In this document: piece by piece, positions 35,456 through 46,000 of the stretch | Position numbering within the stretch: the first letter of the stretch is position 1 | Layout: each line of letters starts with the position of its first letter | Assembly (NCBI GenBank): GCA_904066235.2 | Contig: CAJFCV020000005.1 | Span: 3,157,501-3,221,500, forward strand | Length of the DNA: 64,000 bases | DNA from: Bursaphelenchus xylophilus | Lineage: Eukaryota; Nematoda; Chromadorea; Rhabditida; Aphelenchoididae | Reading direction: 5' to 3' | The notes under the pieces: model-generated | What the model was told of the DNA's origin: nothing | Database searches by the model: none | What the model saw: only the letters and a program-made list of their open reading frames with translations | Position numbers and translations under genes: made by a program

Positions 35456-35905
35456 TGGAGGTCTCCAGAAAAACGTGAAAGAGACTTCCCTCGTTATCCC
35501 AACGATAATGATAGTTTTATAAAGACAGCTCGAGATCTCCAATTTTTTAAAAATTTTTGTTCACAGTCTCGACGAAGCGTATACATCCTGAAAAGCTTAG
35601 CTTACGATTTATAGAGCAAGCCAACATATTCAACAATCTTTTCCGACCAGAGAGTACGCTAAATGTGGAGAGCAGACAAAGGAAAAAAACGATTTTGGTC
35701 ATAGCTTCTCGAATTTTGCGCGGAAATTTTTTTTTTGTAAAAGTAATATAGATGACAAGTCAAACACCAAATTTTAGCCCTTGAGCGCGCCAAAATTTCT
35801 TGATTCCTTGTCATCTTTTTTTTTTAAAATCTCGTTTTTTTCTGTAAAACGCAAGCTAAAGATCTGGCCTATGCGTTAAAAAATATTAATCAAAACCTTT
35901 GCCAA

Positions 35906-36200
35906 ATGTCATCAAAATCTCCGAGATTCCCTGCAAAATCAAACTCAAATTTTTGCCTCCCCAACTACCATCTTATTCAAGCCCCACATCCCACAGTCAT
36001 CAACCAGCTAGCTAGCTATGTATTCCAAAAACAATATGCGAATTCAGGAGTCTCGCTCGATCCGAAGCCGGTTGCTGCTCGAATGTCGGATGTCTATCCA
36101 AACAGAGATTGGTAGGAGAGCGGGGCTGAGAGAGAAACCTCGGGAGGCGGTTGCTCCAGATTTCTCTTTCGATCCGAACCTCTTCAAGAGGTTCATGTAA
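35906..36200 (+). pseudogene. Two overlapping coding-like frames; possible frameshifted exon
   Basis: One frame carries INQLASYVFQKQYANSGVS and PVAARMSDVYPNRDW up to TAG at 36113-36115. A frame shifted by one base, open from ATG 36018, continues as REAVAPDFSFDPNLFKRFM to TAA at 36198-36200. Both have nematode-like codon use. A CCCACAG/TCATC acceptor lies at about 35999. This may be a last exon broken by a frameshift, or one real frame plus chance. Confidence 0.25.
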
Positions 36201-36445
36201 CGCGTAATAATAATTATGTAGTCACGGCGACCCCGGCGCGGAACAAAGACGAGATCAGGAAGTCAATAAAACAAAATCGAAGAACATTTTGCACATCAAA
36301 CAGAAAAAACAGAAAAATCCAATTTTTTTATAATAACCATCTACTACAATATAAAAAATTATGTTTTTTTGTTCCTCAAACGCCTAGAAATACCTCATCT
36401 GACCCAACTCCAAAAAAACAACATTCAAAAATCAGTTTATTCCAT

Positions 36446-37047
36446 CTAAAACTTGGACCAATCATTCGGATAGATCAAGATCTGATGAGCGCCCTGCAAC
36501 TTGTCGACGTTGGTGTATTCGGGGATGGCGGTGCGCACAGTGATAGCGGCATGCCTCTTGTAGATGTTGTAGTCGGCGCCGAACATTGAGCGGAGCGAAT
36601 TGCAGTCGCCCTTCATCGAGAAAATGGCGTCCACCGCCAGGTTGATGGTGTCCATTCCCTTGTCGGGGACGAGTCCGGTGGCCTTCAACTCGTCCAGGAA
36701 CACGTTGATCTGCTCATCGCGACAGTCCGGCTTCGATGAGTACTTGGCTTTGCAGTAGCGGACCTAAACGCGAAGAAATTGAAAAAAAAATCTGTATTAC
36801 ACTTGATCAAGCCAAGCAAAGCTCACCTCCAACGGAGACTCGCAGAACTGACTTCGAATGTAGACCTTGAACTCGCCGGGATTGGCGTCTTTGTGGACGT
36901 AGTTCTTCTTCCTAAACGCATAAATAAAAATGGGAAATGGACCTACTCGATTCTCCAATGCGGAGCCTTGGCTGCTCGGGGATTGGTGATGGCGGTGGAC
37001 TTGCCTTGACCCGAGTTGGACGAGTCTTCTTTGAGCGAGCGAACCAT
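36446..37047 (-). CDS. Conserved-looking protein of unknown function
   Basis: Exons 37047..36947, 36911..36827 and 36763..36446 close in phase and give 167 residues. There is no signal peptide or membrane segment. The N-terminus is polar (MVRSLKEDSSNSGQGKS), followed by a compact-looking domain with four cysteines (SQFCESPLE, VRYCKAKY, PDCRDEQ, GDCNSLRSMF) and hydrophobic strands near the end (AAITVRTAI, HQILIYPNDW). Introns are short (35 and 63 nt). I do not recognise the family. It is probably intracellular. Confidence 0.75.
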
Positions 37048-37411
37048 AATCGAGAAGAAGGTTGATAATTGCCTCACTGATTACGGAGGAGACAACCGGT
37101 CAGAATGATCGGAAAAGTCAAATTCGTTTCATCTTCAACTTCAAAGGTATGCAAATTTTCGGTAATAAATTAGAAAGAAGTGGTCTAAAACAAGGTAAAC
37201 CTTATATATTAGACCATCCATACGATGAACAGACCCAAAAACAGCTTAATTTACCAATAGAAACAACAAAATCTAGCCAAATTGACATTACTTTTAGAAA
37301 ACAACCTAAAACAAGGTAAATTTGTTCTAAAATTAGTCCCAAAGACAGACAATAACATCTAGACTGCAAGACACATTATTCATTTAGGCAATACGACCAA
37401 CATACAAAGAT

Positions 37412-38532
37412 CTAACCAAGTTTTACACTCTCTACTTGCAAAAATTCCAACTCCAACTTCAATGCGTCCACTTCATTCAAAGCTTTGGCTCTATCATCAA
37501 ACAAGGTCCGTTTCTTCTCCTGCGAATGATCGTACGACTCTCTGAGGCCAATCAGCTTCTCATTCAACACTGAACGTTGCTTTACCAGCGGCTCCAACGT
37601 GCCGCGGAAGCTGGACTCAATATCCGTCAGATTCTAAAAATAAAACAAAAATTTTATAACCTCTTACCTCCAAAGCATTCTTCTCAGTCCCAGAGGTCAC
37701 CATTAAAGTCTCGAACAGCTCGCTTGTTACCGGCGCGCTCTTCTTCAGGTATTCTCCGGTCATTTTCACCTCCGGATTCTCCTTCTCCATCATCTCATTG
37801 AACATGCTGTGCAAAAAGTGGTCTTTCTGAGCCCCTTGCCGCGCCTCATTTGACAATTGAGACAACAATTGATCCAGTAGTCCGGATCTACAAAACAAGA
37901 CGTTTTATTGCGCCACACTAAAAATAATAACACATGAACTTGTTATATAACTTACGCCTCGGTCAGCTCTTCGTACTCAGCGGAAAAATGGATCTCCTCG
38001 TTCCGCAGTTTATTGTACTCACTCAACTGTCGCTGGATCTTCTCCTTGTAATAATGGACCAACCTTTCGGCGCGTTGTTCTTCCAAACCATGAGTTTCTG
38101 AAAAAACCAAGTATGAATAATATAAAAAATAGTAAAAACTGATGTTCTACTGCATAGACAACTGAAACTGAGCATTGTACACCTTGATCTTCATGGATCT
38201 ATATGACTCAAAGAAGAAAGGATAAAACGAAATTTTTTCGCGAAAAAAAGAAAATTTAGGATTTTCCGAGCTGCGTCCGAGCTGTAAGCAAAAAGATACC
38301 GTAATCCTACCGCATTAGAAATTGGCGAGTGTAGATAAATTCCGTAAGTCCGAGTTTGCATTTTTTATTTGAATTTTCATACTTTTTTCAAATTTTACGA
38401 CTATCTCCCACCTTGATTTAGATATCACTTATGTAACTTACCAGTTTCATTGCGAGAAGTCACACTATAATCAAAAGTCCCTGTTTCAACAGCCACTCTG
38501 TTTCTGACAGGGTCTTTCTTAACTTGTTTCAT
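37412..38532 (-). CDS. Coiled-coil protein, unrecognised
   Basis: Exons 38532..38442, 38097..37956, 37887..37668 and 37633..37412 close in phase and give 224 residues. Heptad-like, charged helical stretches run through much of the chain: EEQRAERLVHYYKEKIQRQL, ISNRNEE-type segments and ALNEVDALKLELEFLQVESV near the end. There is no signal peptide or membrane segment. A structural, scaffold or kinetochore/centrosome role would fit such a protein, but nothing in the sequence decides this. The next minus-strand gene starts 364 bp downstream. Confidence 0.75.
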
Positions 38533-38639
38533 TGTCAACTACAGCCGATTTTTGAAATGAAAATGAAAAATTATATCAATTTCAGTTCAAAATTTACAAT
38601 TTTTTATTTTTTATGTACTTTATATTACAAACACGAGTT

Positions 38640-41600
38640 CTAGCTATACGAGGAAGTTGTTGTCGTGGTGCTTGCTGTCCGATATTCATCGGAGTAGGCG
38701 CTGGTGGTGTATTGGTAAACTAATGGCGGCGGAGAGGGCATAGTCGGCTGTTCCGCTTTGTAGGTGGTCCGTTGTAGATCACTCTGTACTGGCGGTAGAA
38801 GATTCTCAGTTGGCTTTGGTGTCGGGTACCGCGATGAATCTGAATTGGGATTCAATTTGACGCTAAATAAGCCATATATTTTTTCCCGTTAGCAGAAATG
38901 TATATGCATACTAACAAGGTAAGTACCCCAAGTGCGACGCTCAGATTTTCTTGAAATTTTGCACACACGTCGGGCATAGACTAAGTGTCAATTCCTGAAA
39001 GTTTTAGCTCGCGCTTTGCAAGCGCCGCCGAGATATTGAACGCCAAGAGAGTACACTAAACGCGAAGAGCGGTCAGAGAGAGAGAGAAACACTTTTTGGC
39101 CATAAATTTGCTAGTTTCGTGCGGAAAAAAATGATTTTTTATGGAACTATTACGGTAGAAATAGGTACGAAACTTTTCGTGCCGAAATTTGGCAAAAGCC
39201 TCAAATTTTTGCCGACTTTCAATCTAAAAACCTCGTTTGTTTCTGCAAAGCGCGAGCTAGGATTCGAGATTTTTTCTATTAGGTTGGGACGAAAGTTTTC
39301 CCCTTTTTCTTGTTTTTTTCCAAACAAATTTATTTTGACAGTTGTAACGGGAAACCAAACATAACATCCACCGTCGGTATCCACTACGTATTGCCAACGT
39401 TCCGACAAGGATTCAATTGGCGAGCTTAAAAACTGGGGTATTTATAATAAAAAATGTCAGAAAGACCTGTTTTGAGATCCCCCAAACAATCGAACCGCAC
39501 ATCTCCCAAACGGTAGCTTAGCGATCTGATCAAATGGTAATCAGAAGGTGCCAAGGCTGGGGTGTAGTGTGGGTAGGGCAGCAAAGTCCATGCATTCTCC
39601 CTGAATTTTTTGCGCGCGATTTTTGCAATGTGGTAGCAGGCGTTGTCGTGAAGGAGGAACATTTGTTCAAATTTTCTCTAGCATTTTCGGCGACGCGGTC
39701 CAACTGGCAATAATAATGTTATCTAGTGACAGTTTTACCATCAGGGAGCCATTCCTAATAAATACCTCCCATACAAGTCCACCAATCGCAGAACATGACC
39801 TTTTTTGGGTGAATTTTGGTTTTGGGGTTGGTTCACCGTGATGGTCGGCTTCAAGCTACTGAAGCTTGCGGGTATGGTTTATATACATCACCCATTTTTG
39901 GTGTAATGATATTGGTCAGCCAATTCAGCGTGCGGCGGTACGACAAAAATTAGGAGCAACAGTACAGCCGTGACTCCGAAAGTTCGTGCGGAACAAATTA
40001 ACCACACTTCCACACTTTTCCCAACCGATGTAGTCCATAATGGTAGTATGGGAGAACCCAAAGAGCTCTCCAAGTTCACGTAATGGCAATTTGGGATAGC
40101 TCACGATTAAGCCTTTTAGGGCGTCATCATCTATCTCAGATGGCCGCCAGAACTTGGTCGTCTAACTCCTTTTTTCAACCTCTGGAACCAATACTTGGCC
40201 ACACCATAAAAGAGGACGTCCTTGCCTATAACATCCTAGACTTCGGTTATATCTTCCATGGGTTTTGGTATTCTGCGATAGTTTTAAAATTTGACGCATC
40301 GAAACAGCAACTTTGGGACGGAAATTTTTCCACGTTTGGAGAGCGCTATGGAGACAAGTTACATATCAGTCTATATGCTATCAAGTCACCCTTACATAGT
40401 CACATGATAGAACTTTCCAGGAAGTTCCACGACTTCCATAACTTTTCCCGAAAATTAAGGGGAAAACTTTCGTCCCAACCTAATATATTTTAGAAAAAAT
40501 TATTCTAAATTTGTGCCAAGTTTCGTCAAAATCTGAGCGTCGCCACTTCGGGTACTTCCTCTGTAAATATATATCCCTTGGTGTACCCCATCAAAAATCT
40601 TTTCAATCCTACCTCTCTCACGACTATCCAACATGCTTGGCGGCTTATGAAATGGCTCTTCCGACTGATGTGGGGTCACGTACTTGCTGTCTGGACGGTG
40701 TTCCTTGACTTCTCTGCTCTCTGCTCCTCTCTCTTTCTCCTCGGAGCTACTGAATCCTCTAACATATCCCATCTTTCTTTCCGTCGGCTGAGGAATTCCA
40801 GGAGGTCTTGGTTCTCGAGTTGGAGGTCGTTCCACTCGTTCTCTGTAGCTATCGGGAAGTTGCGAGCGATCGCTTAGGCTGAGGGATGGCTGAGGAGGAG
40901 GTTTGTATTCGGACCTGTCAGGCTTGGGGGGTCTGGGTTCGGATGGCCTAGGTTCTGCTGGTCTGGGCTCTGGACGTCTGGATTCTGATGACTTTGGCTC
41001 GGTTGGCCTTGTTTCTGCCGGCCTCGAATCAATTGGTTTGGATTCTTCTGGCCTTCGCACGTAACTGGGCTTTGAATCTGGGCCCTCCTTATTCTCTGCT
41101 GAGCTTTGTCGCTCTTCTGATTTTGGGACCACCCTTGCCGCTTCAGGTCGAGCATACTTTGACTTTGCCTCTGCAGACTCTTTATACTCCCTTGATTTTG
41201 GCCGCTGTTCTCTGGAGCTCACTTTGGCTTCAACATAACGCTCCTTGGCTTCTCTCGAGTTTTCTTTGGCCTCGTTATATCTTCCTTTTACTTCTCTAGA
41301 GTCCTCTCTGCTGTTGGGCCTTCTTTGAGCATACCCTGACTTTCCCTTGAACTCGGTGGACTTGCCTTCGAACCTCGGCCTTTGAGGCCTCCTTTCAGCT
41401 GATTCCGCCGAGCTCGGCCTTGTTTTGTATTCCGCCGATCGTTCCTGACTGTTTGGCCTGTAATTTGGCCGTCTTGGCGATTCAACTCGTTGCTCATGGG
41501 ATCCGGAATGCTCCAATTCTCTGGAATGCGGTCGTTCTCTCGACTTATGCTCCCAACTGCTCGGCCGACGTTTCTGCTCGAATCTTCCGGGGTTACGTTC

Positions 41601-42206
41601 AAAATTTTCTCCACTTCCTTCCCTCGAATGGCTTTCAAACTTCCGCGCTGGCGTCGCGTAATCCTGCCGGTCCTTTCCCGGGACAATCCATCCGTGTTTT
41701 TCGTTGACGGACTGACCATTGTTGTCGTGGGATGGGAAGAGTTTTGGATTGTTCCCAGTATAGCCAGAGCCATAATTTTGGGGATGATTTGGCCATTGGG
41801 GAGGCTGAAAGAGAAATTTTGTAGTTATACACAATTATCCCAGAATTTAAATTAATTCGATGAAGTTTTAGAATGCCAATCCTTCAATTCTCTTCATTTT
41901 TCATCATAATTCAAGTCTCTTACTTTGAGGGCTCTCATGCATTCGCCTAAGGGCAGTAAAACCTACTTTATGAAACAACTTCTCCGGGTATCCACTCATA
42001 TGTCCAAAGTCATGCGGATCACTTCGACTGGCATCTCTGATCTCCCCGAACGGCCTCTCCCGACTTTTCCCGTCAAACTTGCTCCCGTATCGAGGGAAGT
42101 CCTCCTTATTCGACCTGGGGAATCCATCATGCAGCCATTCCGGCAACTGTGATTTGGCCCAACATTCAAAAAACAAAAACGAAAACTCTAGTAATAGTAA
42201 CCTCAT
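38640..42206 (-). CDS. Secreted, intrinsically disordered Arg/Ser/Glu/Pro-rich protein
   Basis: Exons 42206..41967 (80 codons), 41804..40613 (397 codons plus one base) and 38839..38640 (65 residues and TAG) give 543 residues. The start MRLLLLEFSFLFFECWAKSQ is a signal peptide. The large middle exon is low complexity, rich in SRE, REAKERY, ESRRPEPRPAEPRPSEPRPP and RPNS motifs. The end is Thr/Ser/Tyr-rich (TASTTTTTSSYS). Such proteins are candidates for cuticle or egg-shell matrix, which is inference only. I chose the donor AGAG/GTAGGA at 40613 because it alone keeps the last exon's frame. The last intron (1.77 kb) holds an R4 palindrome split by a mariner. Confidence 0.75.
38913..40563. repeat. 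Family R4 palindrome interrupted by a mariner
   Basis: The left part (38913-39278) starts AACAAGGTAAGTACCCCAAGTGCGACG and runs to AAGCGCGAGCTAGGATTCGAG. The right part (40484-40563) resumes with TTAGAAAAAATTATTCTAAA and ends TCTGAGCGTCGCCACTTCGGGTAC. The two parts are continuous once the 39279-40483 insertion is removed. Confidence 0.85.
39279..40483 (-). mobile_element. Mariner transposon, dead transposase
   Basis: The 1205-bp element has inverted ends TTAGGTTGGGACGAAAGTTT and its complement, flanked by TA on both sides (39277-39278, 40484-40485). The minus strand encodes mariner transposase remnants: an N-terminal helix-turn-helix-like stretch (LRELGELFGFSHTTI), then WVMYINHTRKLQ followed by a stop, KVMFCDWW, and HDNA ... 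APSDYH with exactly 34 residues between the two aspartates, the D,D34D spacing of mariners. Stops and frameshifts break the frame, and the first catalytic aspartate (GDEKW motif) is not recognisable. It must have moved using enzyme from elsewhere or decayed after insertion. Confidence 0.92.
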
Positions 42207-43079
42207 AACGAGTAAAACGGGCAACAATACGAAGGGATTTTTTGTCGATGCCCGCTTTTATATTCACAAAACGAGTTTCGCGGGGATTTTATGAGAAATT
42301 TCATTATGCGATTCTTACTTCATGTATTGGGTAATTAATGACACAACACGACGAGTGCGTTGACAGCCGTACGAAGACTGGGTAACGTTGAGAACGAAGT
42401 GTCTGTGGGGGAAAGTAAAATCTGTCAAAAATTTTTAGAACGGATTCAAATAAGGCAAAAACATTGTCATAAAAATTTTTGATAGTGCGACGCTCGTTTT
42501 GGTCACATATTAAAATAACATCTAGGCCTCTAGTGCTTCCTATTTTCACGCTTAGTAGGCGTACACATCTAATTTTCCAAAGTATATTCCCATTTTAACA
42601 TCAGCAAGCAAAAATTTTAAATGTTTTTTAATGTCTACTACAATATTGGGGTAGTGCGGGTAGTAGGTAAATGTTTTGCAGCCACGTCATATACGATTTA
42701 AAAGAGCGATCTCTGAGCTTCAAAACCGTATGTTCAGAATATCTCGTAATGCGTTTCTAAGCTCACAGGAATTCGCAAAAATCGACGACCCAAAAATACA
42801 CAAGACTTATGGGACATCCTAATAAATTTCAATAAATTTCAAGATTCTCCACTAATCACATTGCTATTTTTATAGCCTACAGACGTTATGATATCACCTT
42901 AAAAACATGTACGTCATTCCAATGAAGCATTTTAGGTCATAGCCAACGTTATCAGCACACCTGAAGCGGCTTAACGGTTGAGCCGAAGAAGGAGTGACAA
43001 ATTTGGAAGGACCCAAAAATATAGTTTCCCTCGATTGAATCTCAAATGTTTTCAGGATTGTGTTTATTTTGATCTAAAA
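42207..43079. other. Divergent intergenic region, no gene seen
   Basis: It lies between the disordered secreted protein (minus) and the A1-like gene (plus). GTTTTCAG near 43050, about 28 bp before the next ATG, may be a trans-splice acceptor. No element is recognised. Confidence 0.45.
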
Positions 43080-46000
43080 ATGGTGAATTTACTGCACCTT
43101 GTTTTATCATTACTTTGGCTACGTAGTTGCGAAGGATTTCGCTTTTCTTACAAACGAGGTATGTCCGAAATTATAGGGAAGTTGCGGCGCTCATATCTGC
43201 TTGAAATTTTCTCACAGTCTAGACCAATCATCAATTCTTAAAAATAGATGTGCAACGATCTTTTGGGATAGTTTGGAAAATGATGACAACGGTCAGAGAA
43301 AACAACTCTTTTTTTGCCATATTTTGGCCAATTCCGCTTTGAGCCGTTATAGAAATAATGTCCTTTACAGTAAAAAAGCCAGAATAAAAGTTCTCGTGCA
43401 AAAACTTGCAAAAAAGTTTCGTATTTTTACCATCTTCCGGTCTGAAAATTACGGTTATTTCTGGAACATGCGGTCTAGAAATCATGCAAATTTCTGAGGA
43501 CTATGTTGCCTTAATTTTTGAAAATTGTCATCAAGATTTGAACCTTACACTTTTAGCTCTGTTCCTTTTAAAAATCACATATCTATTCTTTTTCACATCA
43601 TCAACTTTTGTTCAAAATCACAGTGCCTTTTAGACTTCCCGGCGATCCCAATAACACTCACCGGTTACAATGGAAAAGCCGCCTCCTACGATCTGGAATT
43701 GGATCTCGAAAGTCCGTTAACTCTTGTCTTCGGCGAGGAGTGTCAAGAAGCCGGTTTCTGCACGCAACGCGCAGTAAAACCGTTCCATCCGACCATGAAG
43801 ACTTATGAATACGACCTCTTCGACACTTCGCTGAATCGCGCGTCCCAATTCCGCGGGCGAATGCATCGAGAGAAAGTCGAGGTAATAGAGACCGAACTTC
43901 TTGTAGTCCATGATAAAGATCGTAAAAATTACAGGCCCAGTTAACAGGGGAAGTACTCAAAGTGAGAGGTTTAGATTTTGATGAAACTTGGCATTAGTTT
44001 GGAGTATTTTTTTTGTGAGATACAATGCAAGATTTCTCGGCAGAAACTGCCGAGATCTTTAGCTCAAAATTTTGCCAAAATAAGACACTTTTTGGTAAGC
44101 TTCGACAGTAAAAAGTTTCATACATATTTCTACTGTAGAGAGTAATATTTCCACAAAAAATCAGTTTTTTCCATACGAAGCTGACAAAGATATGGCCAAA
44201 AATTGTTTTTATCCCGCTATGTTACCACTGACCCCTTCTTCAAAAAATATGGCCGTCTATCTCTAGGCATCTTTTCGGTAAATGATTACCATTCATTTCA
44301 GATCGGAGCCATCTCCAAAAACCTTAGTATTGGCGTCGCCCTGTCCCTTCAAAACATGAACAACCCGGCCGAACTTAATGCCGATGGCAGTCTTGGTCTG
44401 GGTTTCCTAAACCGTCGAGTCGCGATAATCGATCATTTATTTGAACATGCTGGAAAACCGGAGGAAAGGAAAAGTCTGATCATCAAACAGAGCAGATATT
44501 CACCAGTCTGGAGTACCGTAAGCAACAATTTGATTTTTTTTTAAAAAAAATAAAAAAAAATTTTGTTCAGAAAGAAAAAGAGCATTTTTACCCCGAACAA
44601 GAAGGTCAAATATTTCTTGCCGCAGGCGAGAATGTTGCTGGATGCGATGACTTTGATTGGTTCGACACCATGAGCAACAATGGGACTCCTTCTTGGTATC
44701 TTAATGGAAGGTATGTTATAATATTCTCACTCGGCTACCTTGTTTTTTGATAGAGAAAAATTTTACAAGATTTCTACATCTACATATAGGGGTGGTGCGA
44801 TTTAAAATTTTTCGTCTTGACTGGCAAAAACCCCCGATTTCTTGGCTGTAGGGCCTCCAGCCAAGAATTTGGTATTCTTGGCTGAAATTCAGGCAGAAAT
44901 TTTTGCCCAAAATTTGGTCAAGAAATCCCTTTTTTTGACTAAATTTTAGTCGATTTTTTTTTGGCTGGACCAAAAAATTTTGGCTGAAATTCAGCCAGAA
45001 ATCTCAGAGTTCTTGGCTGAACTTTCAGCCAAGCCTTTTTTGGCTCAGCCAAACAAATTTGGCTGAAATTCAGCCCGAATTTGTTTGTCTGAATCTCAGC
45101 CAGGCTTTTTTGGCTGCGCAAAAATATTTTGACTCAAATTCAGCCAGAAATCTTCGATTTCTTGGCTGGATTTTGGATAAAACTTCTGAACTTCAAACAA
45201 AACAAGATGCCCTAAAAATGAGATTCGTATGTATTCCGGAAAAAATTACAACTGTCGTTAGTGTGGCTTCATACCCGTTCATCCAAATGTTGATGCGCCG
45301 GTTGTCAGTTGTAGACAGCAAGCTGGACTATTTTTCTTGCGGTCGGGTCGTTGGATTTTGAAGGGACGGGTCCAATCAGAAGTTGTTTGCAGCGCACATC
45401 TCAGAAGGGAGCTGTATTACATCAGGTTCGTAGATTACGTGCTGTAATTTAGGCATAAACAATGTTTCCCGGCGACAGGTAAGCTATTTTCACTTCTCTT
45501 TGCCCTTTTTTAGGTAAAATTCGACAGAAAATAAAAGGCTCGAGAGAAATCGACTGAGTACCTCTAGTTTACGATCTAAAAAATAGCTAACATAAAGATG
45601 TTCCAACTTTTGCCCGTTTTTTCTCTTGTCCCTAGCGAAAAAAGACAAAAACCATCATTTTTGCCCTTGGATAACATACTTTTACCTAAAAGAAAAGGAA
45701 AGCATAATCAACTTACAAATTGAACGCGGGTAACGTGGACAGGTCGGCCAAAAAATGACTGGTCGAATAACAACAGGTTCAAAACATTTCCTGTCAAAAA
45801 CGTAGAAATCTCACGAAACGCGAGAACTCGAAACATGCAAAAAAACGAAAACTTCTGGCCGAAAATGGGAATTTTTTCGCGCTGGGATCAAACACAATCA
45901 GGAACGAAAATGCACGATGTCGTGCTCCTTTCTTGTTTTTATTGTTTGGACACTTGAATTTCCACGCGTTTTCAGCTAATTTTTTTAGTTTTTTTTTTTA

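Noticed and set aside
40083..40493. 136-codon plus-strand frame
   Set aside because: It is the antisense of the decayed mariner transposase N-terminal region.
40500..40612. Extending the large exon of the disordered protein to the frame's stop at 40500
   Set aside because: That would read into the R4 palindrome; a donor at 40613 gives the only in-phase link to the last exon.
40874..41773. Several long frames on both strands (93-161 codons)
   Set aside because: They are alternative frames of the low-complexity exon 40613-41804; only the chosen frame joins the signal peptide exon and the last exon in phase.
44716..45121. Minus- and plus-strand frames rich in NFSQ/AEIQ-like repeats
   Set aside because: They are translations of the degenerate foldback arms and not genes.
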